35,567 nucleotides of DNA, taken from NCBI GenBank assembly GCA_020849095.1, contig JADLGX010000039.1, positions 1 through 35,567 on the forward strand, in the 5' to 3' direction. Below are positions 27,951 through 35,567 of the stretch, in pieces. The position numbers and the translations under genes were made by a program. How positions within the stretch are numbered: position 1 is the first letter of the stretch; each line of letters begins with the position of its first letter. The notes under the pieces were generated by a model, which was not told where the DNA came from, ran no database searches, and saw nothing but the letters and a program-made list of their open reading frames with translations. This DNA comes from Candidatus Eiseniibacteriota bacterium (GTDB lineage Bacteria; Eisenbacteria; RBG-16-71-46).

Positions 27951-28298
27951 CTACTCCACCGAAGCGAAGGAGGCCAATGCTTCCTCTTCCGTCTCATAGT
28001 GGTCGAAAACCATGATGAGCCGCGTCATCACGAAGAGATCCTTGAGCCGCTTGCCGAGCCCGCACAGCTTCATTTCGCCGCCACGACCCCGGTAGTTGGC
28101 CAGTCCTCTCGTCATCACCCCGAGCGCGACCGAGTTCATCGACTCGCAATCCTGGAGGTTGACGACCAGCCGCGTGTTTCCGGCCGCTGCCTCGGCCATG
28201 ATCGCTTCTTCGAGCTCATCCGTCTCGGTATCACCGAAAAAACGACCGCGGGCCATGAGCACCGAGATGCTCAAGAGCTGCTTTCGGACGACGCCCAC
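27951..28298 (-). CDS. STAS-domain protein (anti-anti-sigma factor-like), second copy
   Basis: The protein has 115 residues, one STAS domain. The Met-Asn-Ser-Val-Ala-Leu-Gly-Val-Met segment near 54-62 contains the serine that is phosphorylated in SpoIIAA-like proteins. Cys-Gly-Leu-Gly-Lys-Arg-Leu follows near 79-85. The start is GTG at 28298 with AAAGGA about 7 nt upstream. It resembles the STAS gene 37 nt upstream, so the two are tandem paralogues. A kinase or phosphatase partner is not seen nearby. It may regulate a sigma factor or respond to envelope state, but its targets are unknown. A 7-bp hairpin overlaps the stop. Confidence 0.88.
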   Translation of the reverse strand: MGVVRKQLLSISVLMARGRFFGDTETDELEEAIMAEAAAGNTRLVVNLQDCESMNSVALGVMTRGLANYRGRGGEMKLCGLGKRLKDLFVMTRLIMVFDHYETEEEALASFASVE

Positions 28299-28335
28299 GA
28301 TTCGTTCCTTTCCCGGCCCGAGACCGACAATTGCT

Positions 28336-28692
28336 TTAAGAGTTGCCGGCTTCCGCGAAGCTGGCGATGGCCTGCTCCTCGGTGGTCAGCACGTCGAAGA
28401 CCAGCGACAACTTGGTGATCACGAAGATGTTCTCGATGCGCTTGTCCACGGCGCAGAGCTTCATCTGGCCGCCCCGGCGCACGTAGCTCGAGTGCGCCGA
28501 GATGAGCACGCCCAGGGCCGTCGAGTTCAGGTGCTGCGTGTCGCCGAGATTGATGATCAGGTGCTTGTTGCCGTCTTCGCCGAGCTGCCGGATGGCCTTC
28601 TCCAACTCTTCCGTCTCCTCGCCGCCCGTCAGGTACCCCTTGGGCGTCAGGATGGAGATGGTGCCGACCTGTCGACTCTTGAGTGTTGCCAT
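28336..28692 (-). CDS. STAS-domain protein (anti-anti-sigma factor-like), first copy
   Basis: The protein has 118 residues, one STAS domain. Leu-Asn-Ser-Thr-Ala-Leu-Gly-Val-Leu near 55-63 matches the SpoIIAA phosphoserine loop. A GGAGGAGC site precedes the ATG at 28692. It lies between the TPR gene (51 nt upstream) and the second STAS gene, all in one direction, so an operon with the exb-tonB genes is possible. The pair shares Leu-Cys and Val-Phe-Asp positions. A role as a phosphorylation-controlled switch is the family expectation; the specific pathway is unknown. Confidence 0.9.
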   Translation of the reverse strand: MATLKSRQVGTISILTPKGYLTGGEETEELEKAIRQLGEDGNKHLIINLGDTQHLNSTALGVLISAHSSYVRRGGQMKLCAVDKRIENIFVITKLSLVFDVLTTEEQAIASFAEAGNS

Positions 28693-28743
28693 CCGTGCTC
28701 CTCCGTACCGGCTTCGGCTCGCCGAGGCGGCGCCGCGACCTGA

Positions 28744-30528
28744 CTAGTTGCTCAACGACTGGATTCCCTTTTTCGCGTCGGCGTTCCCGGGGTCCAGCTG
28801 CAGCACCCGACGATAGGTCTCGATGGCCTTCGTCTTGTTGCCCGCGTTCTGGTAACCCTGAGCCAGCCACACCAACGTGCTCACGTCTTTGTCGTTCAGG
28901 GCGACGGCACGCTCGAGGAGCTGCGTGGCCTTCCCCCATTCCTTGGCGAGGAGGCTGCGATAGCCCAGCTGCTGGAAGGCGATCGCGGCGTTCTTGCCGG
29001 TGGAATCGATCTCCGTGGAACTCATGAGGAAGGCCGCAGACACATCCGACGAGTCGGGCATGCTGGAGAGGACGATGCCCAGCCAGAAGTGCCTGTCCGC
29101 CTTGCCGGGGGCGAGCGAAACCGACTGACGGAGCGCCTCGACGGCCTCCGGCATCTGTTTCATCTCCTTGTACGACAAGCCCATGTAGTAGTAAGCCTCG
29201 TCGGAGTTCGGGTCAAGCGCGATTCGGCGCTGCATGGCCGTGACGGTGCCCGGGAAGTCCTTGAGGCGGAACTTGAGCTTGCCCAGCTCCTGCATCGCGA
29301 ACTTCGCCTCGCTCGAGGTGGAGTCCTTGGCGATCATGCCCTGGTAGACCGAGTCGGCGCCGCTGGTGTTGCCGAGGAACACGAGAACCTGCCCGATCTT
29401 GAACATGTCCTGCGTGTTCGGATCGCCCTTCTCGTAGGCGGCGATGGCGTTCGCCCATTCCTTGTTGTCCACGTAGGCGCGCCCGAGCACGGTGTACATG
29501 TCCTTGCTCTTCTCGCCCAGCTCCGCGGCCTTGGTCATGGCCGCGATCGCTTCGGTCTTCATCTTGAGGTAGTACAGGTCCTGGCCCAGGTACGCCCAGC
29601 CGCGCGCGTCCGCGGGCATGAGCTCCGTGTACTTCTCGAGATGCGGCCGCGCCTCCGCGTAACGCCGGGCGTCTGCGGCTCCCGAGAGATAGTAGAGCTT
29701 GCCGAGAGAGAACCGCCCGGGCGCGAATTCGCCGTCGCGCTCGACGACCCACCGGAACTGCTCGAGGGCGTCGTTATAGCGCTGGTCGAAGTACAGTGCC
29801 GTACCGAGGGCGTGGCGAAGCTCCACGTCTGAGGTGTCCAACTCGACCGCGCGCTGGTAGGACGGGATCGCGAGCGAGCCGATGCTGCGCTTGAGGTAGA
29901 AGTCGCCGAGCGCGCGATTCGTGCGCGGGTCGTCGGGCGCCGCCTGCTGCGCCTGCGTGAAGTAGATGCCGGCATCGCGCAGCGAATCGCGCGCCAGCTC
30001 CACGTTGCCGTGCGCCACCAGGAAGAGGTGACGCCACTTGGGCCCCCAGTTCAGGCCCGGCGTGAGCGCGGTCAGCGCCGCGGCATACTGCTTCTGCTCG
30101 CGCAGGCAGTCGCCCAGCGCCAGCTGCGCCTCGGGGAACTTGCGGTCGAGGTCGACGGCCTTGCGGTAGTTCTCGATGGCGCCCGCGCAGTCGCCCTGGT
30201 TGCGCTGCACCTCACCCAGTCCGTACCACGACAGGGCGAGATTCGCGTCCATGCGCTGGGAGAGCTCGAAGGCCTCCTTGGCCTTGACGTAGTCGCGCTT
30301 GCGCAGCTGGACCAGCCCGACGCCGGCCCGCCCTTCGGCGAAGCCCTGGGAGGCGACCTTCTCGAACAGCTGCTGCGCCGTCTCCAGCTGGCCGGCGGCC
30401 AGCGCCGAGCGCGCATCCTTCAGGTCGTCCGCCCGCGCGGGGATCGCGCAGGCCAGACCCAACAAGGTGACGATTGCGAGGCGGCGGAGCGCCCGGGCGT
30501 TGTCGCGAATGCCAGTCGTTCGGTTCAT
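28744..30528 (-). CDS. Large secreted TPR protein
   Basis: The protein has 594 residues. A signal peptide (hydrophobic about 17-30, Ala-Arg-Ala-Asp) is followed by TPR units to the end; roughly a dozen can be picked out from the repeated Gly-x2-x3-Ala and Pro pattern. It should sit in the periplasm as a protein-binding scaffold. The ATG at 30528 has no close ribosome site; a GAGGAG lies about 17 nt upstream in a small near-palindrome. It follows the PstS-like lipoprotein gene by 27 nt and precedes the STAS pair. As I recall, TPR and PstS-like genes sit beside ExbB-ExbD-ExbD-TonB in Bacteroidetes, so it is probably part of the same envelope system. Confidence 0.9.
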   Translation of the reverse strand: MNRTTGIRDNARALRRLAIVTLLGLACAIPARADDLKDARSALAAGQLETAQQLFEKVASQGFAEGRAGVGLVQLRKRDYVKAKEAFELSQRMDANLALSWYGLGEVQRNQGDCAGAIENYRKAVDLDRKFPEAQLALGDCLREQKQYAAALTALTPGLNWGPKWRHLFLVAHGNVELARDSLRDAGIYFTQAQQAAPDDPRTNRALGDFYLKRSIGSLAIPSYQRAVELDTSDVELRHALGTALYFDQRYNDALEQFRWVVERDGEFAPGRFSLGKLYYLSGAADARRYAEARPHLEKYTELMPADARGWAYLGQDLYYLKMKTEAIAAMTKAAELGEKSKDMYTVLGRAYVDNKEWANAIAAYEKGDPNTQDMFKIGQVLVFLGNTSGADSVYQGMIAKDSTSSEAKFAMQELGKLKFRLKDFPGTVTAMQRRIALDPNSDEAYYYMGLSYKEMKQMPEAVEALRQSVSLAPGKADRHFWLGIVLSSMPDSSDVSAAFLMSSTEIDSTGKNAAIAFQQLGYRSLLAKEWGKATQLLERAVALNDKDVSTLVWLAQGYQNAGNKTKAIETYRRVLQLDPGNADAKKGIQSLSN

Positions 30529-30555
30529 GGGTTGTGGTCGAAGACTCCTCGAGTC

Positions 30556-31494
30556 CTAGTGACTGCCCAACAGCGGGGAGCGTCTGGCGAAACGGACCGG
30601 CACCGTCATCGGTACCGCCCCTGCTTCGTGAACCAGCTTCTGTCCTGCCGTAGTCGAGACGAAGGTGACGAATCCGCCCGAGAGCCGTGGGCCCGTGGAG
30701 CGGAGGTACATGTTGTAGTTCCGGAGGAGGGGATACTCCCCCTTGTACACCCTTTCCGCATCCGCCTTCCAGTCGGGCAGCCCCCGAAGAGCGGCAACCC
30801 GGACCCGGCGGACCCCTGCTTCACTGCTCGCCATCGAGACGAAGCCGATGGCGCCGGGCGAACGGCGCACCCGCTCGAGAACCGCCGAGTCGCTCGCCGC
30901 CCGGAAGGCCGGCGCCGTGGGCGCCATCCCGCCGAGCACCCGCTGGCCGAAGGCCATCGTCAGGTCGCTCCCGGGATCTCCCACGATCGGCTCGATCCTC
31001 CCCTTGCCCACGTTCAGCTCGTCCCAGTCATGCACTTCGTTGGCGTAGATCCGCTTGAGGTCCTCGACGGAGATGGATTCGAGCAGGTTGGACGGGTGCA
31101 CGACCACGCAGATGCCGTCGCGCGCGAACCGGAACCCCTCGATTTCCATGCCCCCTTCGACCTGGACCGTCCTCTCCTCCGGCTCCAATTCCCGGGCGAC
31201 GACCGCGAGGTCCGCCCGCTGCGACAGCAGGTCGGTGACCGCCTCGCGCGACGTCCCCGTCCGCACCTGGATCTGCGCCTCGGGATAGAGCTTTTCGAAA
31301 GCCGCCTTCTCGGAGTCCACCAGCGAGCGGAGTTCCGGGACGACGACGACCTGAATACGCCCGGAGGTCTGGGAATCTTCCACCGCTCGTGGCGTCGCGG
31401 GGGGCTCGCCGCCACACCCCGGCAGCACCGGGAGGGCAAGGACGAGCAGGAGCGAAGCCGGGAAATGGAAAGGCCATCCGGCGCTCCGGTTCAC
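30556..31494 (-). CDS. PstS-like periplasmic binding lipoprotein
   Basis: I start this at GTG 31494: the product of 312 residues then has a basic start, a hydrophobic stretch and a lipobox Leu-Pro-Gly-Cys at 24-27. The more distal ATG at 31530 overlaps the -35 of the predicted promoter and cannot be used from it. The body is a PBP-like (phosphate-binding) fold with Ser-Gln-Arg-Ala-Asp-Leu-Ala-Val-Val, Gly-Asp-Pro-Gly-Ser-Asp and Gly-Ala-Ile-Gly-Phe-Val patterns. It lacks PstCAB neighbours, so phosphate transport is not implied. Together with the TPR and Exb/TonB genes it may sense or bind a ligand at the periplasmic face. A TTG at 31506 is another possible start. Confidence 0.85.
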   Translation of the reverse strand: MNRSAGWPFHFPASLLLVLALPVLPGCGGEPPATPRAVEDSQTSGRIQVVVVPELRSLVDSEKAAFEKLYPEAQIQVRTGTSREAVTDLLSQRADLAVVARELEPEERTVQVEGGMEIEGFRFARDGICVVVHPSNLLESISVEDLKRIYANEVHDWDELNVGKGRIEPIVGDPGSDLTMAFGQRVLGGMAPTAPAFRAASDSAVLERVRRSPGAIGFVSMASSEAGVRRVRVAALRGLPDWKADAERVYKGEYPLLRNYNMYLRSTGPRLSGGFVTFVSTTAGQKLVHEAGAVPMTVPVRFARRSPLLGSH

Positions 31495-31505
31495 GAAGGA
31501 CTTCA

Positions 31506-31535
31506 AGCTTAGGACTCCGCGGTGGGGCATGTCAA
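31506..31535 (-). promoter_or_regulatory. Promoter of the PstS-like / TPR / STAS unit
   Basis: A consensus TTGACA (31535-31530) is followed after 18 nt by TAAGCT (31511-31506). Transcription would begin near 31499, about 5 nt before the GTG start, so the message would be nearly leaderless. Confidence 0.55.
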
Positions 31536-31559
31536 TCGCTCATTGGCCCGGGGGCACCC

Positions 31560-32879
31560 TCAGGGAGCCAGGCGGGTCAGCATGCGGGGGAATGCGATGC
31601 TCTCCCGGACGTGGTCGAGCCCGGCGATCCACGCCAGCGTGCGCTCCACCCCGATCCCGAATCCCGCGTGCGGCACCGAGCCGTAGCGCCGCAGGTCCTT
31701 GTACCACTCGAACGCCGACTGCGGCAGGCCGTGCTCGTCGATCCGGGCGGTGAGCAGGTCCAGCGACGACATGCGCTGCCCTCCCCCGATGATCTCGCCG
31801 TAGCCCTCGGGCGCCAGGCAGTCGCACGACAGGCTCAGCAAGGGATTCGCCGGGTCCGGCTCCATGTAGAAGGCCTTCACGGCGGCGGGGTAGTTCGTGA
31901 CGAAGATGGGAGTCTCGAAACGGTTCGAAAGCTCGGTCTCGTCCGGCGCCCCGAAGTCGTTGCCATACTCGAATGGCAGCCCGGCGTCGTGGAGCATCTT
32001 CACGGCGTCGTCGTAGTGGATGCGCGGGAACGGCCCGACGACCCTCTCGAGCTTCGAGGTGTCGCGCTCGCACACCTTGAGGTCCTCGGAGCGCGCTTCG
32101 AGCACCCGGCCCACCGTGTAGGTGAGAAGGCGCTCCTCGAGCGCGATGACGTCGGGCAGCGTGCCGAACGCCCATTCGGGCTCCATCATCCAGAACTCGA
32201 TCAGGTGGCGGCGCGTCTTGCTCTTCTCGGCCCGGAACGCCGGCCCGAAGCAGTACACGCGGCCGAACGCCATCGCGGCGGCCTCCATGTACAGCTGGCC
32301 GCTCTGCGTCAGGTACGCCTTGTCGTCGAAGTACTGGGTCTCGAACAGGTTGCTCGTGCCCTCGCAGGCGCTGGGCGTGAATACCGGCGCGTCCACGAGC
32401 AGGAAGTCCTCGCGGTTCATGAAGTCGCGGAAGGCGGAGATGATCTCGGCGCGGATGCGCAGGACCGACTGCTGCCGGCTCGAGCGCAGCCACAGGTGGC
32501 GATGGTCCATGAGGAAGTCCACGCCATGCTCCTTGGGCGTGATCGGATACTCGTGGGCCACCGAAACCACCTCGACCGACTGCAGCCCCATCTCGACGCC
32601 GCCCACCTGCCGCGGGTCCGCCTTGAGCACGCCACGGACGACGACGGCGGACTCGGTCGTCAGCTGCGCGGTGGCCTCCCACTGCTCGGGAGACAGGTCC
32701 TTGACCCCGGCCACACACTGCATGTTCCCGCTGCCGTCCCGGACGACGAGGAACTGCACTTTTCCGCTCGACCGGCGATGGGTCACCCAGCCCCGGATTT
32801 CGACCGTCTCGCCCACGTGCCCGGCTGCGTTCCGGATGCGGATCCAGGCCGCCGAACCGGCCATCTGCGACTCGCTCAT
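31560..32879 (-). CDS. asnS: Asparaginyl-tRNA synthetase
   Basis: The enzyme has 439 residues. An N-terminal OB-fold anticodon-binding domain (about 12-110) is followed by a class II core with motif 2 [11 protein letters not shown] near 215-225 and motif 3 Gly-Ile-Gly-Val-Glu-Arg near the end. The Cys-Glu-Gly-Thr-Ser-Asn-Leu-Phe-Glu run at 172-180 and the lack of the large AspRS insert favour AsnRS over AspRS. It charges tRNA-Asn with asparagine. A GGAG site 7 nt upstream supports the ATG at 32879; the frame is open further upstream but lies in a structured leader. The gene is divergent from the TPR gene at 33063. Confidence 0.94.
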   Translation of the reverse strand: MSESQMAGSAAWIRIRNAAGHVGETVEIRGWVTHRRSSGKVQFLVVRDGSGNMQCVAGVKDLSPEQWEATAQLTTESAVVVRGVLKADPRQVGGVEMGLQSVEVVSVAHEYPITPKEHGVDFLMDHRHLWLRSSRQQSVLRIRAEIISAFRDFMNREDFLLVDAPVFTPSACEGTSNLFETQYFDDKAYLTQSGQLYMEAAAMAFGRVYCFGPAFRAEKSKTRRHLIEFWMMEPEWAFGTLPDVIALEERLLTYTVGRVLEARSEDLKVCERDTSKLERVVGPFPRIHYDDAVKMLHDAGLPFEYGNDFGAPDETELSNRFETPIFVTNYPAAVKAFYMEPDPANPLLSLSCDCLAPEGYGEIIGGGQRMSSLDLLTARIDEHGLPQSAFEWYKDLRRYGSVPHAGFGIGVERTLAWIAGLDHVRESIAFPRMLTRLAP

Positions 32880-32912
32880 GGCGGATCTCCAGGGCCTCTC
32901 GGCCCACGAAAA

Positions 32913-32973
32913 CGCCCCGCTTCCGGCGACGGGTCCCGGCCGAGCGGCCGGAGCGATGCCTGGAACCGGGGCG
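32913..32973 (-). promoter_or_regulatory. Structured leader with terminator-like hairpin before asnS
   Basis: The transcript from the promoter at 33030-33058 would form an outer stem (32913-32919 with 32967-32973, extended by 4 bp after one mismatch) around an inner 6-bp hairpin (32936-32941 with 32946-32951). On the minus strand the outer stem is followed at once by TTTT. A further small stem with a GAGA loop sits just before the ribosome site. This could be an attenuator. No run of Asn codons or T-box-like feature is seen. Confidence 0.45.
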
Positions 32974-33029
32974 GACTTGTGTCTCAAGGGTCGGCGCACA
33001 ACCGCCGATAACGCTGTCGTTCGCGCCGC

Positions 33030-33058
33030 AAGGTAGGAGCGCTCACACGGAGTGTCAA
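33030..33058 (-). promoter_or_regulatory. Promoter of asnS
   Basis: A consensus TTGACA (33058-33053) and TACCTT (33035-33030) are 17 nt apart on the minus strand. The predicted start near 33023 gives a leader of about 144 nt. This is the clearest of the promoters in the window. The plus-strand gene at 33063 starts directly beside it, and I find no convincing promoter for that gene. Confidence 0.65.
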
Positions 33059-33062
33059 GGGA

Positions 33063-35102
33063 ATGGGCCTGCGGAAGACTCACCACCGAGGGATCCTTCA
33101 CGTCGCGGCGAAACCGGCCGTCGGCGTGCCGTGGATCGCGCGCGAGAAGAGTCCCTCCCTCGCCTCCCGATTCGCCGCCGGCCGGTTCCTGCTGGCGCTG
33201 GCCCTGACCCTCGCGTTCAACGTGGTGGCCTTTGGCGCCACCACCCCGCCGGCGCAGCGCGCCCCCTCGAACGCGGACCGCGCCTCCTCGATGGCGCCCC
33301 CGGCCGACCTTCGCAAGGTCTCGGACTGGATCGCCTACAAGCAGGCCCGTCACCTGACTTCGCTGCCCGTCGAGTCCCACCTCTTCTTCCGCCGCGGGCT
33401 CATGGCCAAGCAGGCCGGACAGGACGAGCAGGCGCTCATCGACGTGCGCGGCGCCGCGGAACTCGATCCCACTTTCGTCGAGCCGCACCTGACGCTGGCC
33501 GCTTGGATGCTGACGCGCGACCCGAGCCAGGCGCTCCAGCGCTACGCCACCGCGCTCGAGCAGCTCGCGGACAACTTCGGCCTGCAGCTGTCGCTCGCGG
33601 CGAACGCGTTCATCCTGCTCTTCCAGGCCCTGTTCGCCGGGCTCACGCTGACCGCCATGCTCGTCATCTGGGCCCGGCGCCACGAACTAGTGCACCCGAT
33701 CCGCGAAACCCTCGGCCGCTTCGGTTCGCCCGAAGGCGCCCGCTGGTGGAGCTGGGCGGTTCTCGTGCTGCCCTTCTGCGCCGGCTTCGGCCTGACGCTT
33801 CCCGCCATCGCCATGCTCGCGTACCTCTGGCCGGTCGTGCGGGTCCGCGAGCGCGCGCTCTTCGTCACGCTGACCGCCTTCGTGCTGGTCACGCCGCTGT
33901 CGCTCTCCGTGCTCGAGCGCATGGCGCTCCCCATGCACGAAGCCGCCGCGCCCTTCTACGGCGTCCCGACGCTCGAGAACGCGCCGTGGACATCCGCCCG
34001 CCAGGCGCAGCTCGGGCGCATCGCTTCGGAGCAGGGGGACAATCCGATCGTCCACTTCGGGCTCGCGTGGGTCGCCCGCCGCGGCGGTGATCTCGCCACC
34101 GCCGAAAAGTCCTATCGCCGAACGCTCGAACTGTGGCCCGGCGACTCGCGCGCGCTCAACAATCTCGGCAACGTGCTCGCCATGCAGGGCCGGGCGAACG
34201 ACGCGCTCGACGCGTACGAGAAGAGCGCCGCCGCCGATCCGACCAACGCCGCCGCGCTGTTCAACGCGTCGCAGATCCGCACGCAGCGCTTCGAGTACCA
34301 GCAGGCGTCCGACGCGCTCAACCGCGCGAGCGCGCTCAACTTCGAGCTCGTCAAGAGCTACCAGTCCCAGGCGACGACCGACGGGCTGCTGCCGCTGGCC
34401 GACCTGTGGCTGTCGCCGTCGCTGTTCTGGAAGGCGCTCGGCAAGGCCACGAACCCGCGCGAGCTCCGCGGCTCGCTGCCGACCGGGCTGCGCAACAGCA
34501 TGGAGGCGTCGGGCTGGCCGTTCAGCATCCTCGCGCTGCTGCTCGCCGCGCTCGGCGTGTGGGCCGGCATCCTGCAGTCCGCCAAGCTCCCCCTGCGCAC
34601 GTGCAGCAACTGCGGCACGACCGTGTGCCGGCGCTGCGCCGAGCGCCGACGCGAGCACGCGCTGTGTCCCGCGTGCGCCGAGGTCGAAGGGCAGGCGGAG
34701 ACGCACGAGTTCTCGCGCGTGCTCCTCATGCGCCACCGCATGAAGAGCCGCCGGTCCGAGCAGCTGGTCCGCACCGCGCTCGCCACGCTTCTGCCCGGCT
34801 ACGGAATCGTCTCGCACCGCCACGTGTTCCGCCCCGTGCTGCTGCTGTCGCTCACCTGGCTGCTCGTGCGCCTGTGGAGCGGCTCCCCGATGCCCTTCTC
34901 GCTCGATCCGCGCCTCGCGCTGCCGGGGCAGGAAGTGCCGGCGGCCGTGCTCACCGGCGGCCTGCTCTTCATCTACGCGATCTCGCTGCTCGGCTACTTC
35001 CACCTCAACGCGCGCGAGGACGACCGCGAGGCGTCGCTCAACGCCGGCATGCGGGGACGCATCACCCAGTCCACGCGCCGCGCCAGCGCGAACGCGGCGT
35101 AG
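33063..35102 (+). CDS. Polytopic membrane protein with TPR repeats and a zinc ribbon
   Basis: The protein has 679 residues. A hydrophobic signal or anchor lies at about 41-58, a TPR-like region at about 105-170, and helices near 181-203, 230-254 and 266-284. Three TPR units cover about 325-425, a helix lies at 493-508, a zinc-ribbon-like cluster has Cys at 514, 517, 522, 525, 535 and 538, and one or two C-terminal helices follow. The ATG at 33063 has AAGGG only 2 nt upstream; a GTG at 33126 would leave a tidier signal peptide. The mix of scaffold and metal site is unusual and I know no named family. It probably anchors an envelope assembly together with the PATAN gene 8 nt downstream. Confidence 0.75.
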   Translation: MGLRKTHHRGILHVAAKPAVGVPWIAREKSPSLASRFAAGRFLLALALTLAFNVVAFGATTPPAQRAPSNADRASSMAPPADLRKVSDWIAYKQARHLTSLPVESHLFFRRGLMAKQAGQDEQALIDVRGAAELDPTFVEPHLTLAAWMLTRDPSQALQRYATALEQLADNFGLQLSLAANAFILLFQALFAGLTLTAMLVIWARRHELVHPIRETLGRFGSPEGARWWSWAVLVLPFCAGFGLTLPAIAMLAYLWPVVRVRERALFVTLTAFVLVTPLSLSVLERMALPMHEAAAPFYGVPTLENAPWTSARQAQLGRIASEQGDNPIVHFGLAWVARRGGDLATAEKSYRRTLELWPGDSRALNNLGNVLAMQGRANDALDAYEKSAAADPTNAAALFNASQIRTQRFEYQQASDALNRASALNFELVKSYQSQATTDGLLPLADLWLSPSLFWKALGKATNPRELRGSLPTGLRNSMEASGWPFSILALLLAALGVWAGILQSAKLPLRTCSNCGTTVCRRCAERRREHALCPACAEVEGQAETHEFSRVLLMRHRMKSRRSEQLVRTALATLLPGYGIVSHRHVFRPVLLLSLTWLLVRLWSGSPMPFSLDPRLALPGQEVPAAVLTGGLLFIYAISLLGYFHLNAREDDREASLNAGMRGRITQSTRRASANAA

Positions 35103-35110
35103 GAGCCACG

Positions 35111-35567
35111 ATGGCACTCCAGGGCAACCTCCGCGACTTCTCGGCCACCGAGATCCTCCAGCTGATCGCCTCGCAGAAGAAGTCCGGCTGCCTGTCGCTC
35201 GAATGGAACACCGAGCGCGCCTCGATCTGGGTTCACGAGGGACGCGTGGTGTCGAGCCGCCAGCCCGGCGTGAGCAAGGACGATCCCCTGCTCGCGTTCC
35301 TCCGCGTGACGAACCGGCTGTCCGAAGAGCAGGCGCGCGGCGTGCTGGGCATCCAGCGCGAGTCCAATCGCGACCTCGAGGACCTGCTCATCAACGGGCG
35401 CTACCTGGACGCCGAGGAGCTCGCCGGATACATCGAGCGGCAGATCCTCGACGACCTCATGCGCATCGTGCGCTGGGACAGCGGCACGTATCGCTTCGAC
35501 CCGAACTCCAAGTGGCCCAACCCGCCGCTCGTGCTGCTCAGCATGGAGGGCGTGGTCATCGAGGCCG
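35111..35567 (+). CDS. PATAN/DUF4388-domain protein, N-terminal part
   Basis: At least 152 residues are seen; the gene leaves the window. Residues 1-80 match the DUF4388 (PATAN) pattern: Gly-Asn-Leu-Arg-Asp-Phe-Ser, Glu-Ile-Leu-Gln-Leu-Ile, Lys-Ser-Gly and Val-His-Glu-Gly-Arg-Val-Val. A second region near 80-125 looks like an MshEN-type helical segment (Leu-Leu-Ile-Asn-Gly-Arg-Tyr-Leu). Such proteins act in bacterial signalling and gliding or pilus control. AGGAG, which overlaps the stop of the preceding gene, lies 5 nt before the ATG at 35111. Co-transcription with the TPR/zinc gene is likely. The C-terminal domain is unknown. Confidence 0.88.
   Translation, partial: MALQGNLRDFSATEILQLIASQKKSGCLSLEWNTERASIWVHEGRVVSSRQPGVSKDDPLLAFLRVTNRLSEEQARGVLGIQRESNRDLEDLLINGRYLDAEELAGYIERQILDDLMRIVRWDSGTYRFDPNSKWPNPPLVLLSMEGVVIEA

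Noticed and set aside
30556-31494. A phosphate (Pst) ABC transporter operon
   Set aside because: Only a PstS-like binding protein is present; no pstC, pstA, pstB or phoU lies on either side.
32880-33023. T-box or Asn leader peptide for asnS
   Set aside because: No T-box-like elements can be recognised and the reading frames in the leader contain no Asn codon run.

Overview
The window is a high-GC (roughly two thirds G+C), gene-dense bacterial chromosome segment. I see no tRNA, rRNA, CRISPR array, insertion sequence or phage gene. All genes from the left edge to about 32.9 kb lie on the minus strand; only the last two, from 33.06 kb, lie on the plus strand. Several features point to an uncultivated FCB-related lineage such as Candidatus Eisenbacteria: a subtilase with a FlgD/T9SS-like C-terminal domain, an ExbB-ExbD-ExbD-TonB cluster next to a PstS-like lipoprotein and a TPR protein, and a PATAN/DUF4388 protein. 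This is inferred from protein flavour only; no marker rRNA is present.

Layout, following minus-strand transcription from right to left. (1) 33.0-31.6 kb: asnS, with a long structured leader. (2) 31.5-25.3 kb: a PstS-like lipoprotein, a large TPR protein, two STAS proteins, then exbB, two exbD genes and tonB, closed by a hairpin with a T-run. (3) 25.1-24.3 kb: a Yip1-family membrane protein. (4) 24.2-18.4 kb: a tripartite export system of TolC-like outer-membrane protein, HlyD-like adaptor, MacB/LolD-type ATPase and two different MacB-type permeases. (5) 18.35-13.2 kb: uvrA, tdh and kbl. (6) 12.9-10.15 kb: a secreted subtilisin-like protease. (7) 10.0-4.7 kb: gcvT, gcvH, two small proteins, a GlmL/MutL-type ASKHA ATPase and a KOW/barrel protein. 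(8) 4.6-1.2 kb: four tightly packed membrane-associated proteins of unknown function, including a DUF6754-type protein. (9) 1.1-0 kb: a lipoate/octanoate transferase and the start of an oligopeptide-binding lipoprotein. On the plus strand at the right edge are a polytopic TPR/zinc-ribbon protein and a PATAN/DUF4388 protein that runs off the window.

The genes suggest several joint roles. Tdh and Kbl split threonine to glycine and acetyl-CoA. GcvT and GcvH belong to the glycine cleavage system, and the lipoate/octanoate transferase could lipoylate GcvH; the P and L proteins are not here. The Exb/TonB set would energise outer-membrane import, and the TolC/HlyD/MacB-like set would export or extract substrates.

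The most interesting parts are the four-gene DUF6754 cluster, which looks like two pairs of related proteins; the GlmL-like module, which has no mutase beside it; a recurring promoter pattern (TTGAC, 17-18 nt, TAnnnT, three times exactly TACCTT); and a hairpin followed by a T-run in the asnS leader.
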